Assembly: GCA_024196135.1 (NCBI GenBank)
Contig: JAMQCK010000549.1
Coordinates: 1-20,144 of the forward strand
DNA: 20,144 nucleotides
Reading direction: 5' to 3'
Source: Pleurotus ostreatus/Saccharomyces cerevisiae fusant
Taxonomy: Eukaryota > Opisthokonta
Made by a program: the position numbers and the translations under genes. Under the pieces are notes generated by a model. It made no database searches and was not told the origin of the DNA. It saw only the letters and a program-made list of their open reading frames with translations. This document shows, piece after piece, positions 1 to 8,900 of this stretch (position 1 is the stretch's first letter; every line of letters begins with the position of its first letter).

Positions 1-79
1 AGCTGGGCTTCTGGCGGTGAAAGGAAGAGAGAAGATGTTGGGGGGAAGAAAAAGACGGTGGGGGCAGAGCAAATTTATA
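1..79 (-). promoter_or_regulatory. Possible core promoter of a leftward gene outside the window
   Basis: On the minus strand a TATAAAT box lies at 79-73. It is followed downstream (60 to 1) by a pyrimidine-rich stretch typical of fungal transcription start regions. No start codon with a convincing reading frame follows before the window edge, so the gene itself, if real, lies off the left side. This is inferred from base composition and the TATA match only. Confidence 0.3.
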
Positions 80-2541
80 GGGCCAGACAACGGACGAGCG
101 AAAGAGGAAGGACTTGTTGCCTAAAGGATCGATAGACGCCAGCCCGGCCTCGTGTTGTTTGTGGTTGTGGCCACAATGTTCGATTGGCTGACCGGTCACC
201 AACTTGCTCCCGACCACTGTTCTCCGCCTTCTCCAGGGACGCAGAAAGGCGCCTTGATGACTCGGTGAAAGGGTTCCTTTAGCCGTACGGGAGGCAGCAC
301 AAAGAACAGTGCGTCGGTGTTAGCCGAAAAGCGGAAGTTGGGCGAGAAGCACGGTGCGGTTGAGAGTCGACCAAGGCAAGTGTCGCCGTCGCTTCGAAAG
401 AGATTATACACCGCTGAGTCGCCCGGAACCGAGGGGCGTGGCAGGGCAGAAGAAGGCAACGCAAGGAAGGGCCCAGTCGTCAAAGTCGCAAGTCCCCATA
501 TCACAGGCAGCCCTGGCATGCATCCGCCGCACGTCCCCCGCCGTCGATGACTAGCACATCGGGGTGATATAGGTGAAGTGACGGAATGGAATGCGTGTAC
601 ACGCTAAACGTTTCCACTGCGACCAGGTGCCGCCGACGAACAAAGGAGTACCGCGCGCCATACCTGTGATGTTCCATTCAACGCTCTTCTGCGTCACATT
701 CGGATCCTACCTGTGCAGCTTTGAGGGATTCGATAGTACGGCTTCCCTACGTTGCTTTGTTCTCAATCACCTCTGGTCTTGCGCTGTGTGACGACTTGAT
801 TAAACCGCTGTGACTTGCCTTGTTCTTCGCCTTCACATTGCCCGCTAGTCGCGGACTCCGCTGGGGTGCCTTTACCGCATGACGGCGTCCTTCTGGACCG
901 ACGACCAAACCGGATTTCTGCTTCAAAAACAAGAAGACTGCGCGCCTAAACTGATCACATTCAGGGTTTCTACCATTGCGCGGGGAAGAAGTCAAGCAAG
1001 TTCTTGAATCACTCGACGCACCGTCTAGCCGTTCCATTCATATCCCGATCTCCAGCGCTCGAACTGGGACGCTCAGAAAAACAACTGAACGCATCGAAAG
1101 GCCTATCCCTTTTCGTCGCCAGCAGGGTCTCCGCCGATTCTATCTTCTCTCTCCCAGCAGCATGACAGCGCATCATACGCGTCGCTGGAGCCGTTGGGGC
1201 TCCAAGATGCTCGTCGAGACGCTGCATCCCTCGCCTTTGTGCTATCCGACAAGCTGCTGTGCGAAGTCGGAAGGATTTCCTTTCTGGGACGTCAAAGGAC
1301 GTAGCGAAGCTCCCCGCGAAGGTCGAAGCTCGCCTCTTAATTTCGGCTGAAGCGCGCGGGGCTCGGGGCCTGGAGAGCTTCTGTCGTTACCTGAAAGGCG
1401 CAGGACGATGAGCGTCGGGACCAAGGCAGGATGCCTTTGTTTCTGGTCCGCGGAATCAAATATATCGATCGCGCCTCTTCCGGCCTCCTGGCTCTCCAAG
1501 ACTCGGGCGCCTGCCTTCAAAATTTATCTGGTACTTCTCGAGTACCAGAGGATGCGTCAGGCGTGAGCTTGAGGGAGGTTTTCTTTGTGGATCGCTCTGG
1601 ACGACGCCTCCTCTGCTGAGACGGCCATTCCTGCCAGCGCGACCGTAACATGCAAGAGCCCGTCACGCGTCACCATTTTACTTCCCTGCCTCTGCAGAGC
1701 TCTGCGAACATTCACTGGCTTCGTGTCAACCCCTTCTTGCATGTCCTACAACCTGGATCTATTTCTCTCAGAAAAACCGTCGCTCGCCGGACGCGTTATC
1801 TCCAATGGGGAACAATAGACGAATCGCGTGCCGTAATGACACCGGCCGGGACGTAGCGGACGCCTTCTGATGCATATACCGAGAGGAACAATGGCGCACT
1901 ATGACTTGAAAGGCCTGCGATCCCAATAATTGCCCTAAAGCACCGGTCGTGCCCAAGACCGTCCCAGAGGTACACATCGACCCGCGGCAGACCACACTAT
2001 TCTCCTACGCGTCTCCCGAGTGGAGCCTTTCATATCGCATGGAGTAGAGGTCGTCAAATAAGGTGAGTAGCGGCGCTATGCAGAAAGGGCATCTGCTGAA
2101 TGTCCTGTCCCCCAGCGCCATTCGTCAATTCGAGACATTCCCATGTTTCCCGGCGCCTTTGTCCATCAAGCTCTTCCTCGCGTCTTCGCCGCCAATCCCC
2201 CTCATAGCCTTTCTTCCTCCCGTCGCAAAGCTATTATCTCCACGCTCGTTACGGATGACATTCTGCCGCCTCTCTTCTGCCGCCGCCCGCCGCACTACGC
2301 GATATCAGAGCTCCGATCGAGGCAATTTTCTCTGGCATTATCTCCCCTGCGCCGCTCCGATACCCTGCTTGGAAGGCACCGACGCCATTGACTCGCGCGC
2401 ACCACCTATAATGAGTCGCGACAGCCGCCGCTGACGAGCCCGGATCACCCGACCGTCGACGTTCGTCCTGGTTCTCCGACATCGCCTTCGTCATCCGATG
2501 GAGCGCCCTCTCCCGGCGCTAGACCCCTATCACCCGCGGGA
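80..2541. other. Long gene-free stretch
   Basis: I see no coding region here that I can support. The open frames are short, overlap one another on both strands, and read as composition-driven noise with no recognisable domain and no consistent splice chain. The stretch would be the shared upstream region of the possible leftward gene at the left edge and the small gene at 2609. A long intergenic region of this kind could hold distal regulatory sequence, a non-coding transcript or a decayed gene; the sequence does not decide which. Confidence 0.5.
1527..1549. repeat. Perfect 9-bp inverted repeat (hairpin)
   Basis: TCTGGTACT (1527-1535) and AGTACCAGA (1541-1549) are exact reverse complements around the 5-nt loop TCTCG. 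The hairpin sits alone in the gene-free stretch. It has no adjacent terminal repeats or duplicated target site, so no function is assigned. Confidence 0.6.
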
Positions 2542-2548
2542 TATAAGG
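2542..2548 (+). promoter_or_regulatory. TATA box of the small Con-6-like gene
   Basis: TATAAGG lies 61 bp upstream of the ATG at 2609. A pyrimidine-rich leader lies in between. The spacing would give a 5' leader of about 30 nt. Confidence 0.5.
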
Positions 2549-2608
2549 ACTGTCTCATCCCTGGAGCTGTATCGCGCGCCCTCCCTCCGCATACAAACTA
2601 ACTCGACT

Positions 2609-2977
2609 ATGTCTACAGCAGAAGGTGTGTCCCAATACTTCCTCGTCGCGTGTCTGAGCTGACCAGATGTCCTCACAGGCAACAAGAATGCAGCAGCTGC
2701 CGCCGAAGGGTTGAAGGCTATCCTCCGCAATAACTACATTTCGGACGAATTGAAGCAGGATGCTGCGCGGCGGCTGAGGGAAGATAAACCTAACGCCGAA
2801 AAGTTGTCTCCAAATGGTAGGTATTCACATCCGCTTCGAGAACAATAGCATGCACTACGTCATGACAGCATCTTCTTCTTGAATTGCTCGCTCACGTCCT
2901 TCGCAGATCAAGCAGAAGTCGCGAAGTGGGCCGATCTGAAGGTTCGGGACTTCGCATACGAGACTGCACACAATTAG
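2609..2977 (+). CDS. Small hydrophilic protein with a Con-6-like motif
   Basis: Three exons (2609-2624, 2679-2816, 2907-2977) give a 74-residue product. The introns are 2625-2678 and 2817-2906, both GT-AG, the first with a CTGAC branch site. After a short Ala-rich start, residues 16-40 read EGLKAILRNNYISDELKQDA followed by ARRLR. This fits the G-x-K-A-x-L-x-N-(x)3-S-x-E-x-K-x(2)-A-x(3)-L pattern of conidiation-specific protein 6 (Con-6), a family of small proteins linked to sporulation and stress in fungi; their biochemical role is not established. Only one motif copy is visible, whereas Neurospora Con-6 has two. The C-terminal half (about 45-74) is charged and I do not recognise it. There is no signal peptide or membrane segment. 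The exon chain is convincing; the family name is tentative. Confidence 0.65.
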
Positions 2978-3217
2978 CGACCGCCAGCCAGTCTCCTTTC
3001 CCATATACCTCTTGTTTTCCTCCTTCGTAGTCTACAGTTCAGCTTGCTTGTATTTCTCCTGTATCTTACTATACCCTCTGAGGATCTATTGTATCAATTC
3101 AAGCCAAATTCTGATGCGATAAGCAAAACTCATGAGAAGGCCAATGTCTTCTCTTCGTCATTGCATGTTTACTCTCCGCCTGCGCGCTGGAGGGGGGCGC
3201 CAAACCTAGGAATGCAT

Positions 3218-3328
3218 GGCAAGATGTCCGAGTGGTCTAAGGAGTTGGATTCAAGCGTTAGCTTGCCTGTCAAAAATGGGTTTCCCAATAGACGTTCGTC
3301 TGCGGGGGTTCGAATCCCCCTCTTGTCA
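3218..3328 (+). tRNA. tRNA-Leu(CAA) with a 27-nt intron
   Basis: The cloverleaf can be drawn by hand. The acceptor stem is 3218-3224 with 3321-3327 (one G-U pair), discriminator A at 3328. The D-stem is TCC/GGA and the anticodon CAA is at 3252-3254, followed by G37. The type II variable arm is AGAC/GTCT, and the T-arm has a perfect GGGGG/CCCCC stem. The intron is placed at 3256-3282, directly after position 37 as in nuclear pre-tRNAs. It contains CTTG (3262-3265), which can pair with CAAG of the anticodon loop, as in yeast tRNA-Leu(CAA). The internal promoters are box A at 3225-3235 and box B GGTTCGAATCC at 3307-3317. One oddity is an A31-C39 mismatch at the base of the anticodon loop. Confidence 0.93.
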
Positions 3329-3332
3329 CACC

Positions 3333-3337
3333 TTTTT
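3333..3337 (+). terminator. RNA polymerase III terminator
   Basis: A run of five T begins 5 nt after the tRNA discriminator base, the usual Pol III stop signal on the coding strand. Confidence 0.75.
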
Positions 3338-3825
3338 GCCTCGGAAAACGTTTTGCTCACGCGTAATCCTGATTCTGCAAAAGCACTAGAGGAAGCCCCG
3401 GCTACGCCGGATCTGGACCTTGCCTAGCGGCAGGTCACGCTGGGGCATATCGAAGCTCATTGCCTTGCATTCCGTCGACGTGGTCTTGCTCACGCAGCCC
3501 CCAGGGTTGCCGAGACGCGCTCCACTAGTCTCGACCACATTATATTCGCAGGCGCGGGCATAGTGACGGTGATCATACCACTAGCGGCACTCATGGTCAG
3601 AATCTACGACCGACGCACTCTTGCATGAGTTCCGTCCGGGCTCTGGCTCTGGGTTCGACACCCAGAGCATTCAGTCATCGGTTGAGCACTGTTGACTTTT
3701 TGATCGTGCCTGCAAAAAGTTGGGCTTCAATTAAGGGTGGCGAGAGACCTTGCTAGGCAAGGTAAAGAGGAGAGGACGATCTTTTCCCGTCTCACACACT
3801 CGCAAAGGATGGATGATGGATGGTA
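3338..3825. other. Gene-free spacer between tRNA and transposon
   Basis: No coding region is supported. It contains a T-arm-like hairpin (listed separately) and a short GGATGGAT-type run at 3807-3823 abutting the transposon's TA target site. Confidence 0.5.
3646..3668 (+). other. tRNA T-arm-like hairpin, possible tRNA or SINE relic
   Basis: GCTCTGGG (3646-3653) and CCCAGAGC (3661-3668) form a perfect 8-bp stem around the loop TTCGACA. The inner part GGGTTCGACACCC fits the box B core GWTCRANNC. No matching acceptor stem, D-arm or convincing box A lies upstream, so a complete tRNA cannot be built here. Confidence 0.35.
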
Positions 3826-3849
3826 CAGTCGAAATTCTCATAATGGATT
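3826..3849 (+). repeat. Left terminal inverted repeat of the MITE
   Basis: It starts CAGTCGAAATTCTCATAATG. It matches the reverse complement of 4266-4289 at 23 of 24 positions; the only difference is T against C at the tenth base. Confidence 0.88.
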
Positions 3850-3856
3850 TTCTCAC

Positions 3857-3890
3857 AATGAATAAATCTCATTATGGATACAATCTGGGC
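3857..3890 (+). repeat. Subterminal direct repeat, left copy
   Basis: It begins AATGAATAAATCTCATTATG. An imperfect second copy in the same orientation lies at 4220-4252, near the other end of the element. Subterminal repeats of this kind are typical transposase-binding sites in related elements; that role is inferred here. Confidence 0.7.
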
Positions 3891-4195
3891 GAAAATGAGC
3901 GGCACCCCACTTTGTATGCGGGGAAAACGGCAAAGTGCGGATAATGGATAATGGATCGGCTGGGGAGGCAATTATTCACCAAAATACTAGGGGTGCCACC
4001 TGAGTCAGGCGGCAGAAGGCAGTGATTATGGGGAGGGACAATAAAATTTCAGGGATCTGACACAGCAAAACCATAAGAGATACGCACAAGGCTGTAAGTA
4101 CATAGATCATGCAAAGACTACAACAAGGCCATAAATGATGGGCGGCAGGGCAAACGTGACCCCATTTGGGCTCTTGTCACGCTTGCGCGCCACAT

Positions 4196-4211
4196 GTCAC
4201 ACATGTGTGAC
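4196..4211. repeat. Perfect 16-bp palindrome inside the MITE
   Basis: GTCACACATGTGTGAC is its own reverse complement with no spacer. It lies just inside the right subterminal repeat. Confidence 0.7.
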
Positions 4212-4219
4212 GCAGCTGG

Positions 4220-4252
4220 AATGAATAAATTCTCATAATGGATAATTTGGGC
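4220..4252 (+). repeat. Subterminal direct repeat, right copy
   Basis: It begins AATGAATAAATTCTCATAAT and matches 3857-3890 apart from small indels and a few substitutions. Its inner 15 nt (4229-4243) are identical to 3834-3848 inside the left terminal repeat. Confidence 0.7.
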
Positions 4253-4265
4253 CAGGCTCAGACCT

Positions 4266-4289
4266 AATCCATTATGAGAGTTTCGACTG
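4266..4289 (-). repeat. Right terminal inverted repeat of the MITE
   Basis: Read on the minus strand it starts CAGTCGAAACTCTCATAATG. It pairs with 3826-3849 and ends exactly at the flanking TA. Confidence 0.88.
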
Positions 4290-4407
4290 TATAATACCTG
4301 GCAATAAATTGCCCATAAATACTACAGGTACACCCGATAGATAGTTGTACAACACGAGATGCCCGACGCGATGGCACTTGACAATTGTACAGCGTGCTGG
4401 CCAGCAC

Positions 4408-4899
4408 TTAGACGAAGTGCCAGTCGACGTCGATGTTGCCCTCTCCAAGGGCTGCGAGCTGCGAGAACGCGGTGCTCGAGAGGTCGAGGCCGTTGGCGGC
4501 GCAGCCAGGGCAAAGGTCGGCCACAGTGACGGTGACGGACTTGCCGGCGTCTGTGAAAAAAGGTCAGCGAGGGGTCCTTGCTTGAGTATGCGCCAGCCTT
4601 GGGGGCTATGACGAGTACTTACGGGTCGCAACGAGCTGCTTGCCGCAGTTAGCGCCAGCGAGGTACTGGTCAGCAGAGAGCGCGACAATCATGTCCGTGT
4701 TCTGGAGAGTGTTGCCGCAGGCGCCGTAGCCGCCGTTCGGGTCGTAGTAGGTAGCTGAAGGAACGTCAGCCAAAGGCCACTCCGGCGACAAGGCTATAAG
4801 CTTACCCCGACCGAGGTTGCGAGCCTCAAGAGTGTGGACGGGCATCGCGAAGGCGGCGCCGGAAAGGGTAAGGAAGGCGACAGCGAGCTTGGCGAACAT
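4408..4899 (-). CDS. Secreted RlpA-like double-psi beta-barrel (barwin/expansin-like) protein
   Basis: Three exons (4899-4806, 4754-4623, 4550-4408) encode 122 residues. Introns 4755-4805 and 4551-4622 have GTAAGC and GTAAGT donors. Residues 1-18 form a signal peptide ending AFA. The mature part carries the hallmarks of small fungal RlpA-like proteins: ATYYDPNGGYGACGN (32-46), a Cys in GANCGKQL, VTVTVADLCPGCA, and the closing LDLSSTAFSQLA...IDVDWHFV. In this family the double-psi beta-barrel resembles barwin and the N-terminal domain of expansins. Members are secreted and some inhibit proteases or act at cell walls, but most have no known activity. No glycosidase catalytic residues can be claimed. 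The ATG at 4899 is the first Met before the signal peptide. Its 3' flank holds the MITE. Confidence 0.92.
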
Positions 4900-5019
4900 C
4901 GTGATGGATGAAGTTGAAAGTGGGTGGAAGGAGAGTGGGGAGCGAAGTAAAATGCTCGAGAGTGTAGAAGAAGGTGAAGACCAGTGAGTTGTTGGATTCA
5001 AAGGCCTCTCCCAACCGCC

Positions 5020-5026
5020 TTTTATA
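5020..5026 (-). promoter_or_regulatory. TATA box of the RlpA-like gene
   Basis: TATAAAA on the minus strand, about 120 bp upstream of the ATG at 4899. The intervening leader is rich in C and T. Confidence 0.6.
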
Positions 5027-5829
5027 CGCGATTTACCATAGAGTCACTTACCCGCGGCACTTACTGGTGCTCATCGCCGAACGCAGCGGAGTGCGCCCGC
5101 CACGTTGGAAACAAAACAGGATTATTGAGCCGCACCGGGTAATAAAGTAGCGCAGGCACCGTAAGTGCTGACCGTGTGTTGCCTTGGTGTTGCCCGCAAT
5201 CCTCGATGTCGAGAGTTGCTCGGGGATAAGAACGTGCTTGAGATCTTGAATATCCGGATCCGTCGGTTGTGAGCGCATGAGAGAGCTGCATTGTTGAGGC
5301 AGTGAAGCGCCCGTCGGCTACGTGTATCGATCGAGCTGAGGCATGTTTAGGATGAAAAGCGAGCACATTCTGTACAGGCGCTGCTTGCACTTGCTCTAGA
5401 CCCTTCAAAATCGGCTCTTTTCCGCTGCTGGAGGTGCGGCCCTGCGGAGGCGAGAGACTAAGGAGGTGCGCGCTTCCTGCATGCCATTCAAAGGCGCGAG
5501 TAGCAGGGAATACCTCAGGGGTGTGAGTGTTGGAGAGTGCAGCGGACGAGGTAGATATGATAGGCTGAGGGAAATATTGAGGGATATTCTGCAAGCATCG
5601 CAGCAAGAACGAGGGACTGAGCCAGAAAGCGTGAGATCCTGCGTGAGAGCGTGTTTCGATGCCGCGGCAGTTGCCGGTTTCCGCATTTGGCCATAAAATC
5701 CGAAGGCAGGGATTCCGTTTGGCCGCTTGATGGCCAGTCGAAGGGCGCGTCAAGTCCCTTTCGCAGAATGAAACGAGGAAGAGGCCATTAAACATGTAGA
5801 GAAACAAGAGCCCATGCTACATAAGACAC
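5027..5829. other. Gene-free spacer upstream of the RlpA-like gene
   Basis: The longest frame (minus strand, about 5061-5807, 248 codons) has no recognisable domain and random-looking composition, so it is not called. The stretch is best read as upstream regulatory sequence of the RlpA-like gene plus the end of the WD40 gene's 3' flank. Confidence 0.45.
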
Positions 5830-5904
5830 GTACAGATGTGCTGAGATGCATGTACAGACGTACAGACGTGCGGACCTGTGTACAGGAATGCGGACCATGT
5901 ACAG
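5830..5904 (-). repeat. Clustered UGUAC motifs in the 3' flank of the WD40 gene
   Basis: GTACAG occurs five times on the plus strand (starts 5830, 5852, 5860, 5880, 5899), so the minus-strand transcript would carry CUGUAC five times, 32-106 nt after the stop codon. Within it, 5869-5885 and 5889-5904 are near-identical copies of TGCGGACC-(t)-TGTACAG. UGUA is a known binding core for polyadenylation factor CFIm in animals and for PUF proteins; either role here is inference. Confidence 0.55.
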
Positions 5905-5935
5905 AAAAATGAACGAATCAAGACGACGGGATGAA

Positions 5936-8900
5936 TTAAGACGACGCCTTCTTGCGCTTTTTGGTGTTGCCGTTCGTGGCGGGTGATTCTGGTGGGGTAC
6001 GGGGGGAAGGGGTAGGGGGCTCTGCTCGTCTTGTGCGCTTCGGGGTCGGTGTGGGGAGGTTACGTCCTGCGACGAGGCCGTTGGCTTTGTGTTTGACGTG
6101 GCCGTTGCCGTTGGTAAGCGTTGGAGGTGGTGGGGCGGGTTGAATGGGTCGGGCTGGAGGACACGTGAGCTGGGGATGGAGGAGTGAAAGAACACACTTA
6201 CGTTGTATGGTTTGTTTTCGGAACAGGTCGATGAAGGAGGCCATTAATGCGTCGTCAGGCATGAGGATGGGAGGTTGCGGAGATAGTGGCGGTGCCTCTT
6301 CCATCTCGATGTCAGCGTCCTCTTGTTGGGCGCCCTGTGCATCGTCGTGCTGCTCCTCCGGCCGAGGGCGCACGAAGGGGCTCATCAACGTGTCGAAGAC
6401 ATCGTCCATGGACGGCATCAAGTACGCCGGCTCTTCGAATTGGACGTCAGACGCGGCGACCGCTGTAGGCGTCGGCGCAGCGAGCGCAGGACCGGTAGGC
6501 AATGCGGCCTCGCCAAAGATCTCTTGGAAGAGCGTCCGGCGGTACGGCGTGTCCTCCGTCGAGATGTTCTGCGTGCGAGCGCCAGCGTCCTCGGGGGCCT
6601 TGACATGGTCGCCAATGAATAAGACATCCCACTTGTCGGAGATACCGACGAGAGAGAAGTCGGAGGCACTGGCCGTCTCGCCGTACCAGGCAACACTCTT
6701 GAGGACCAATGGCACGCTCCGGAGTACAGGCTTCGGCGACGACGGGCTGAAGATGGCCACGGTAGTCGACTCGTCCTCGCTGGGACGATACATGACAGCG
6801 AACGAGTCTTCTCGCGCGTGTGGTACGATGAACCCGACGTTCGAGGGACATTGGTGATGCCACCGGACTGGGAGAGCTGCGTGAGTATTCGCAAGTTGTA
6901 TAGTGCACGGTGAACATACCAGTTTGAAAAAGCAGATCCCAAACCACGAGATCCTTGCCGCCCGCGACGGCCATATACCGACCGGTAGTACCGAGGAAGC
7001 TGACGTCCGTGGGGGCCTTGCATTCTGGTGCAGTGAGGGTCTGACGCAGCTGCGTAGTGTTCGGGTCGTACACAGCTACAGACGAAGACGTTGCGACCGC
7101 TAGTAAGGACCCATCGGGCGACCAAGACGCCTTTGAGGGCATCTCCGTACGGAAGCGGAAGCTGGAGCGCAATATCCAGTAGTCTGCGGTGCTGTAAGCA
7201 CACGCAGATGAAGTACGAAGATGAATGACTGACCCTCTCTCGATCCATCCTTGCTCTTGACCGATCGTATCCGCCATAGCTTGATGAACCCGTCTTCACC
7301 GGTAGTCACAAGTTGCAATGGCTGCTCCAAGCTAGCCGCTGGACTAAAGCGCACGTCGGTAACCCGATGCTGCCCGTGAGGACGGTCTATGCGCGTGTTC
7401 AGACCCCAAGACGACGTCTTGCGATCCCAAGCCCACATCTTCAGATAGACCTCGCCGCGGAAGGTGTCGTCACCGGCGCGGTTGTCAACAGTCGCCATCC
7501 AGTCGCCGGAGGACGAGATGACAGCCTTCTCAACCCTTGCGGGCTCGAGAGGGACATCGTCTCGGCGCGAGACACGATTTGACGGGGAGACCTCGAGCTC
7601 GGAGACAAGTTGCGATGAGGCGGGGGAGTAGACTTGTAGCGATGATGGGTGAGAGGAGGGGAGGATGAGCGTGTTGGTCTGGCTGTGTACAGCGAGAGGC
7701 GCGTCGGCTGGGGAGGCAGTTTGCGGTGCGGCGGGATCTACACAAAGGATCAGGATATGCGAGGATAGGCAGGAGCTATCGACTCACCAAGCTTGATGCG
7801 AGAGTAGCTGCGAGATACTTTCAAGCTGTCCGCGTTCACGAAGGTGTAGGTCGCGTCCGCCAAGCCGAGCAAGTACTCTGGATCGCCATTGACTGGGTTC
7901 GACAGAGAGACCGTACGGATGGGGGCGCCGACGCGAGGGACAAACTCCTTCCTGCCCGTGCGCAGCTGCCACACCACCAAAACCGCCTCCTCGCCACCGC
8001 TGAGCAGGTACGCGCCGTTCGACGTGAAGGTGAGGGAAGAGACGGCATGAGCGTGCCAGTGCAGTGAGGTCGTGTCCGACTTCTTCTCCACACCTGTGGC
8101 GTTGATGGGCAGATCACGGTTCAGGCAGTACCAGATGCGGATATTGCCCTTGACATCGCCAGTCGCAAAGTAATCGTCGACCGGGTGAGTGGCGAGGCAG
8201 GTGAGCTTCTCCGGGGAGACGTATTTGGTGAAGCCATCCCCGAGAGACGAAGAATTGACAACATAAGCCTTGTGGCCCGCAGTCGCAACTAGCCAGTCAC
8301 CCGATGCCGAGAAAGCAAGCCCTGTGGGGAAGCGCGTCTTGCCGATGGGAGTGATCGCTGACGTTTTCTGGAGCGAGGCTTCAACCGTGTCCTCGGAGGG
8401 CTTGAGGGAGACTCGAAGCACGGCAGCATTGTCGTCTGCAGCGCGTTAAGATGTGCCGATCGGATGAAAGCACTTGAACACACCTCCACGGCTTTGCTTC
8501 TTCGAAGGCTTGGAAGCGGCGACAAAGACAACGTCTTTGAACTTCTGGTGCGCGCAGATATGCCGAATGGGTTGCGCAAGGTCGATCGTCTGCAGCAGCA
8601 CACCATCCAGGTAGTCCCAGACCATTAAGCAGCCGTTCAGTGATCCCACGATCAGCTGGAATACATTGTGGGGATTCAAGGTCGCGCAAGTGAGCGTATC
8701 AGCGAGCGACTCCTTCCCCGCAGGCCGTGGGGTGCTCAGGGTCGAGACGACTACACCGGTGGATGCCGAGTGTATTTTGACAGACGCCCCCGCAAGGGAG
8801 AAGAAGTAGCTGAGGCGACATCAGCACACATACGGATATACAGAGCTTGCAACGTACCTTCCGTCCCTCGTGAACACTGGGGGAACGCCACAGGCAGACG

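Larger units (their letters stand above)
3824..4291. mobile_element. Non-autonomous pogo-like (Tc1/mariner) DNA transposon, MITE
   Basis: The element proper is 3826-4289 (464 bp), flanked by TA on both sides (3824-3825 and 4290-4291), the target-site duplication of Tc1/mariner elements. Its terminal inverted repeats (3826-3849 and 4266-4289) are 24 bp with one mismatch and begin CAGTCGAAA. This is close to the CAGT-start ends of pogo/Fot1-like and Emigrant-type elements. The interior is more A+T-rich than its surroundings, repeats the motif ATAATGGAT many times, and holds no transposase-like frame. It would have to be moved in trans. The near-perfect ends suggest fairly recent insertion. It lies just beyond the 3' end of the secreted RlpA-like gene. 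Confidence 0.85.

Noticed and set aside
2063..2434. 123-codon plus-strand frame upstream of the Con-6-like gene
   Set aside because: Its first codon is not ATG, its composition is noise-like, and it overlaps another frame of similar quality.
3044..3427. 127-codon plus-strand frame crossing the tRNA
   Set aside because: It runs through the tRNA-Leu gene and its terminator and resembles no protein.
5061..5807. 248-codon open frame on the minus strand between the RlpA-like and WD40 genes
   Set aside because: No recognisable motif, random-looking composition rich in His, Cys and Trp, and no support from splice structure. It is long enough that transcript data could change this view.
6144..6857. 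237-codon plus-strand frame opposite exons 6-7 of the WD40 gene
   Set aside because: It is antisense to well-supported coding sequence and arises from the GC-rich codon pattern of the real gene.
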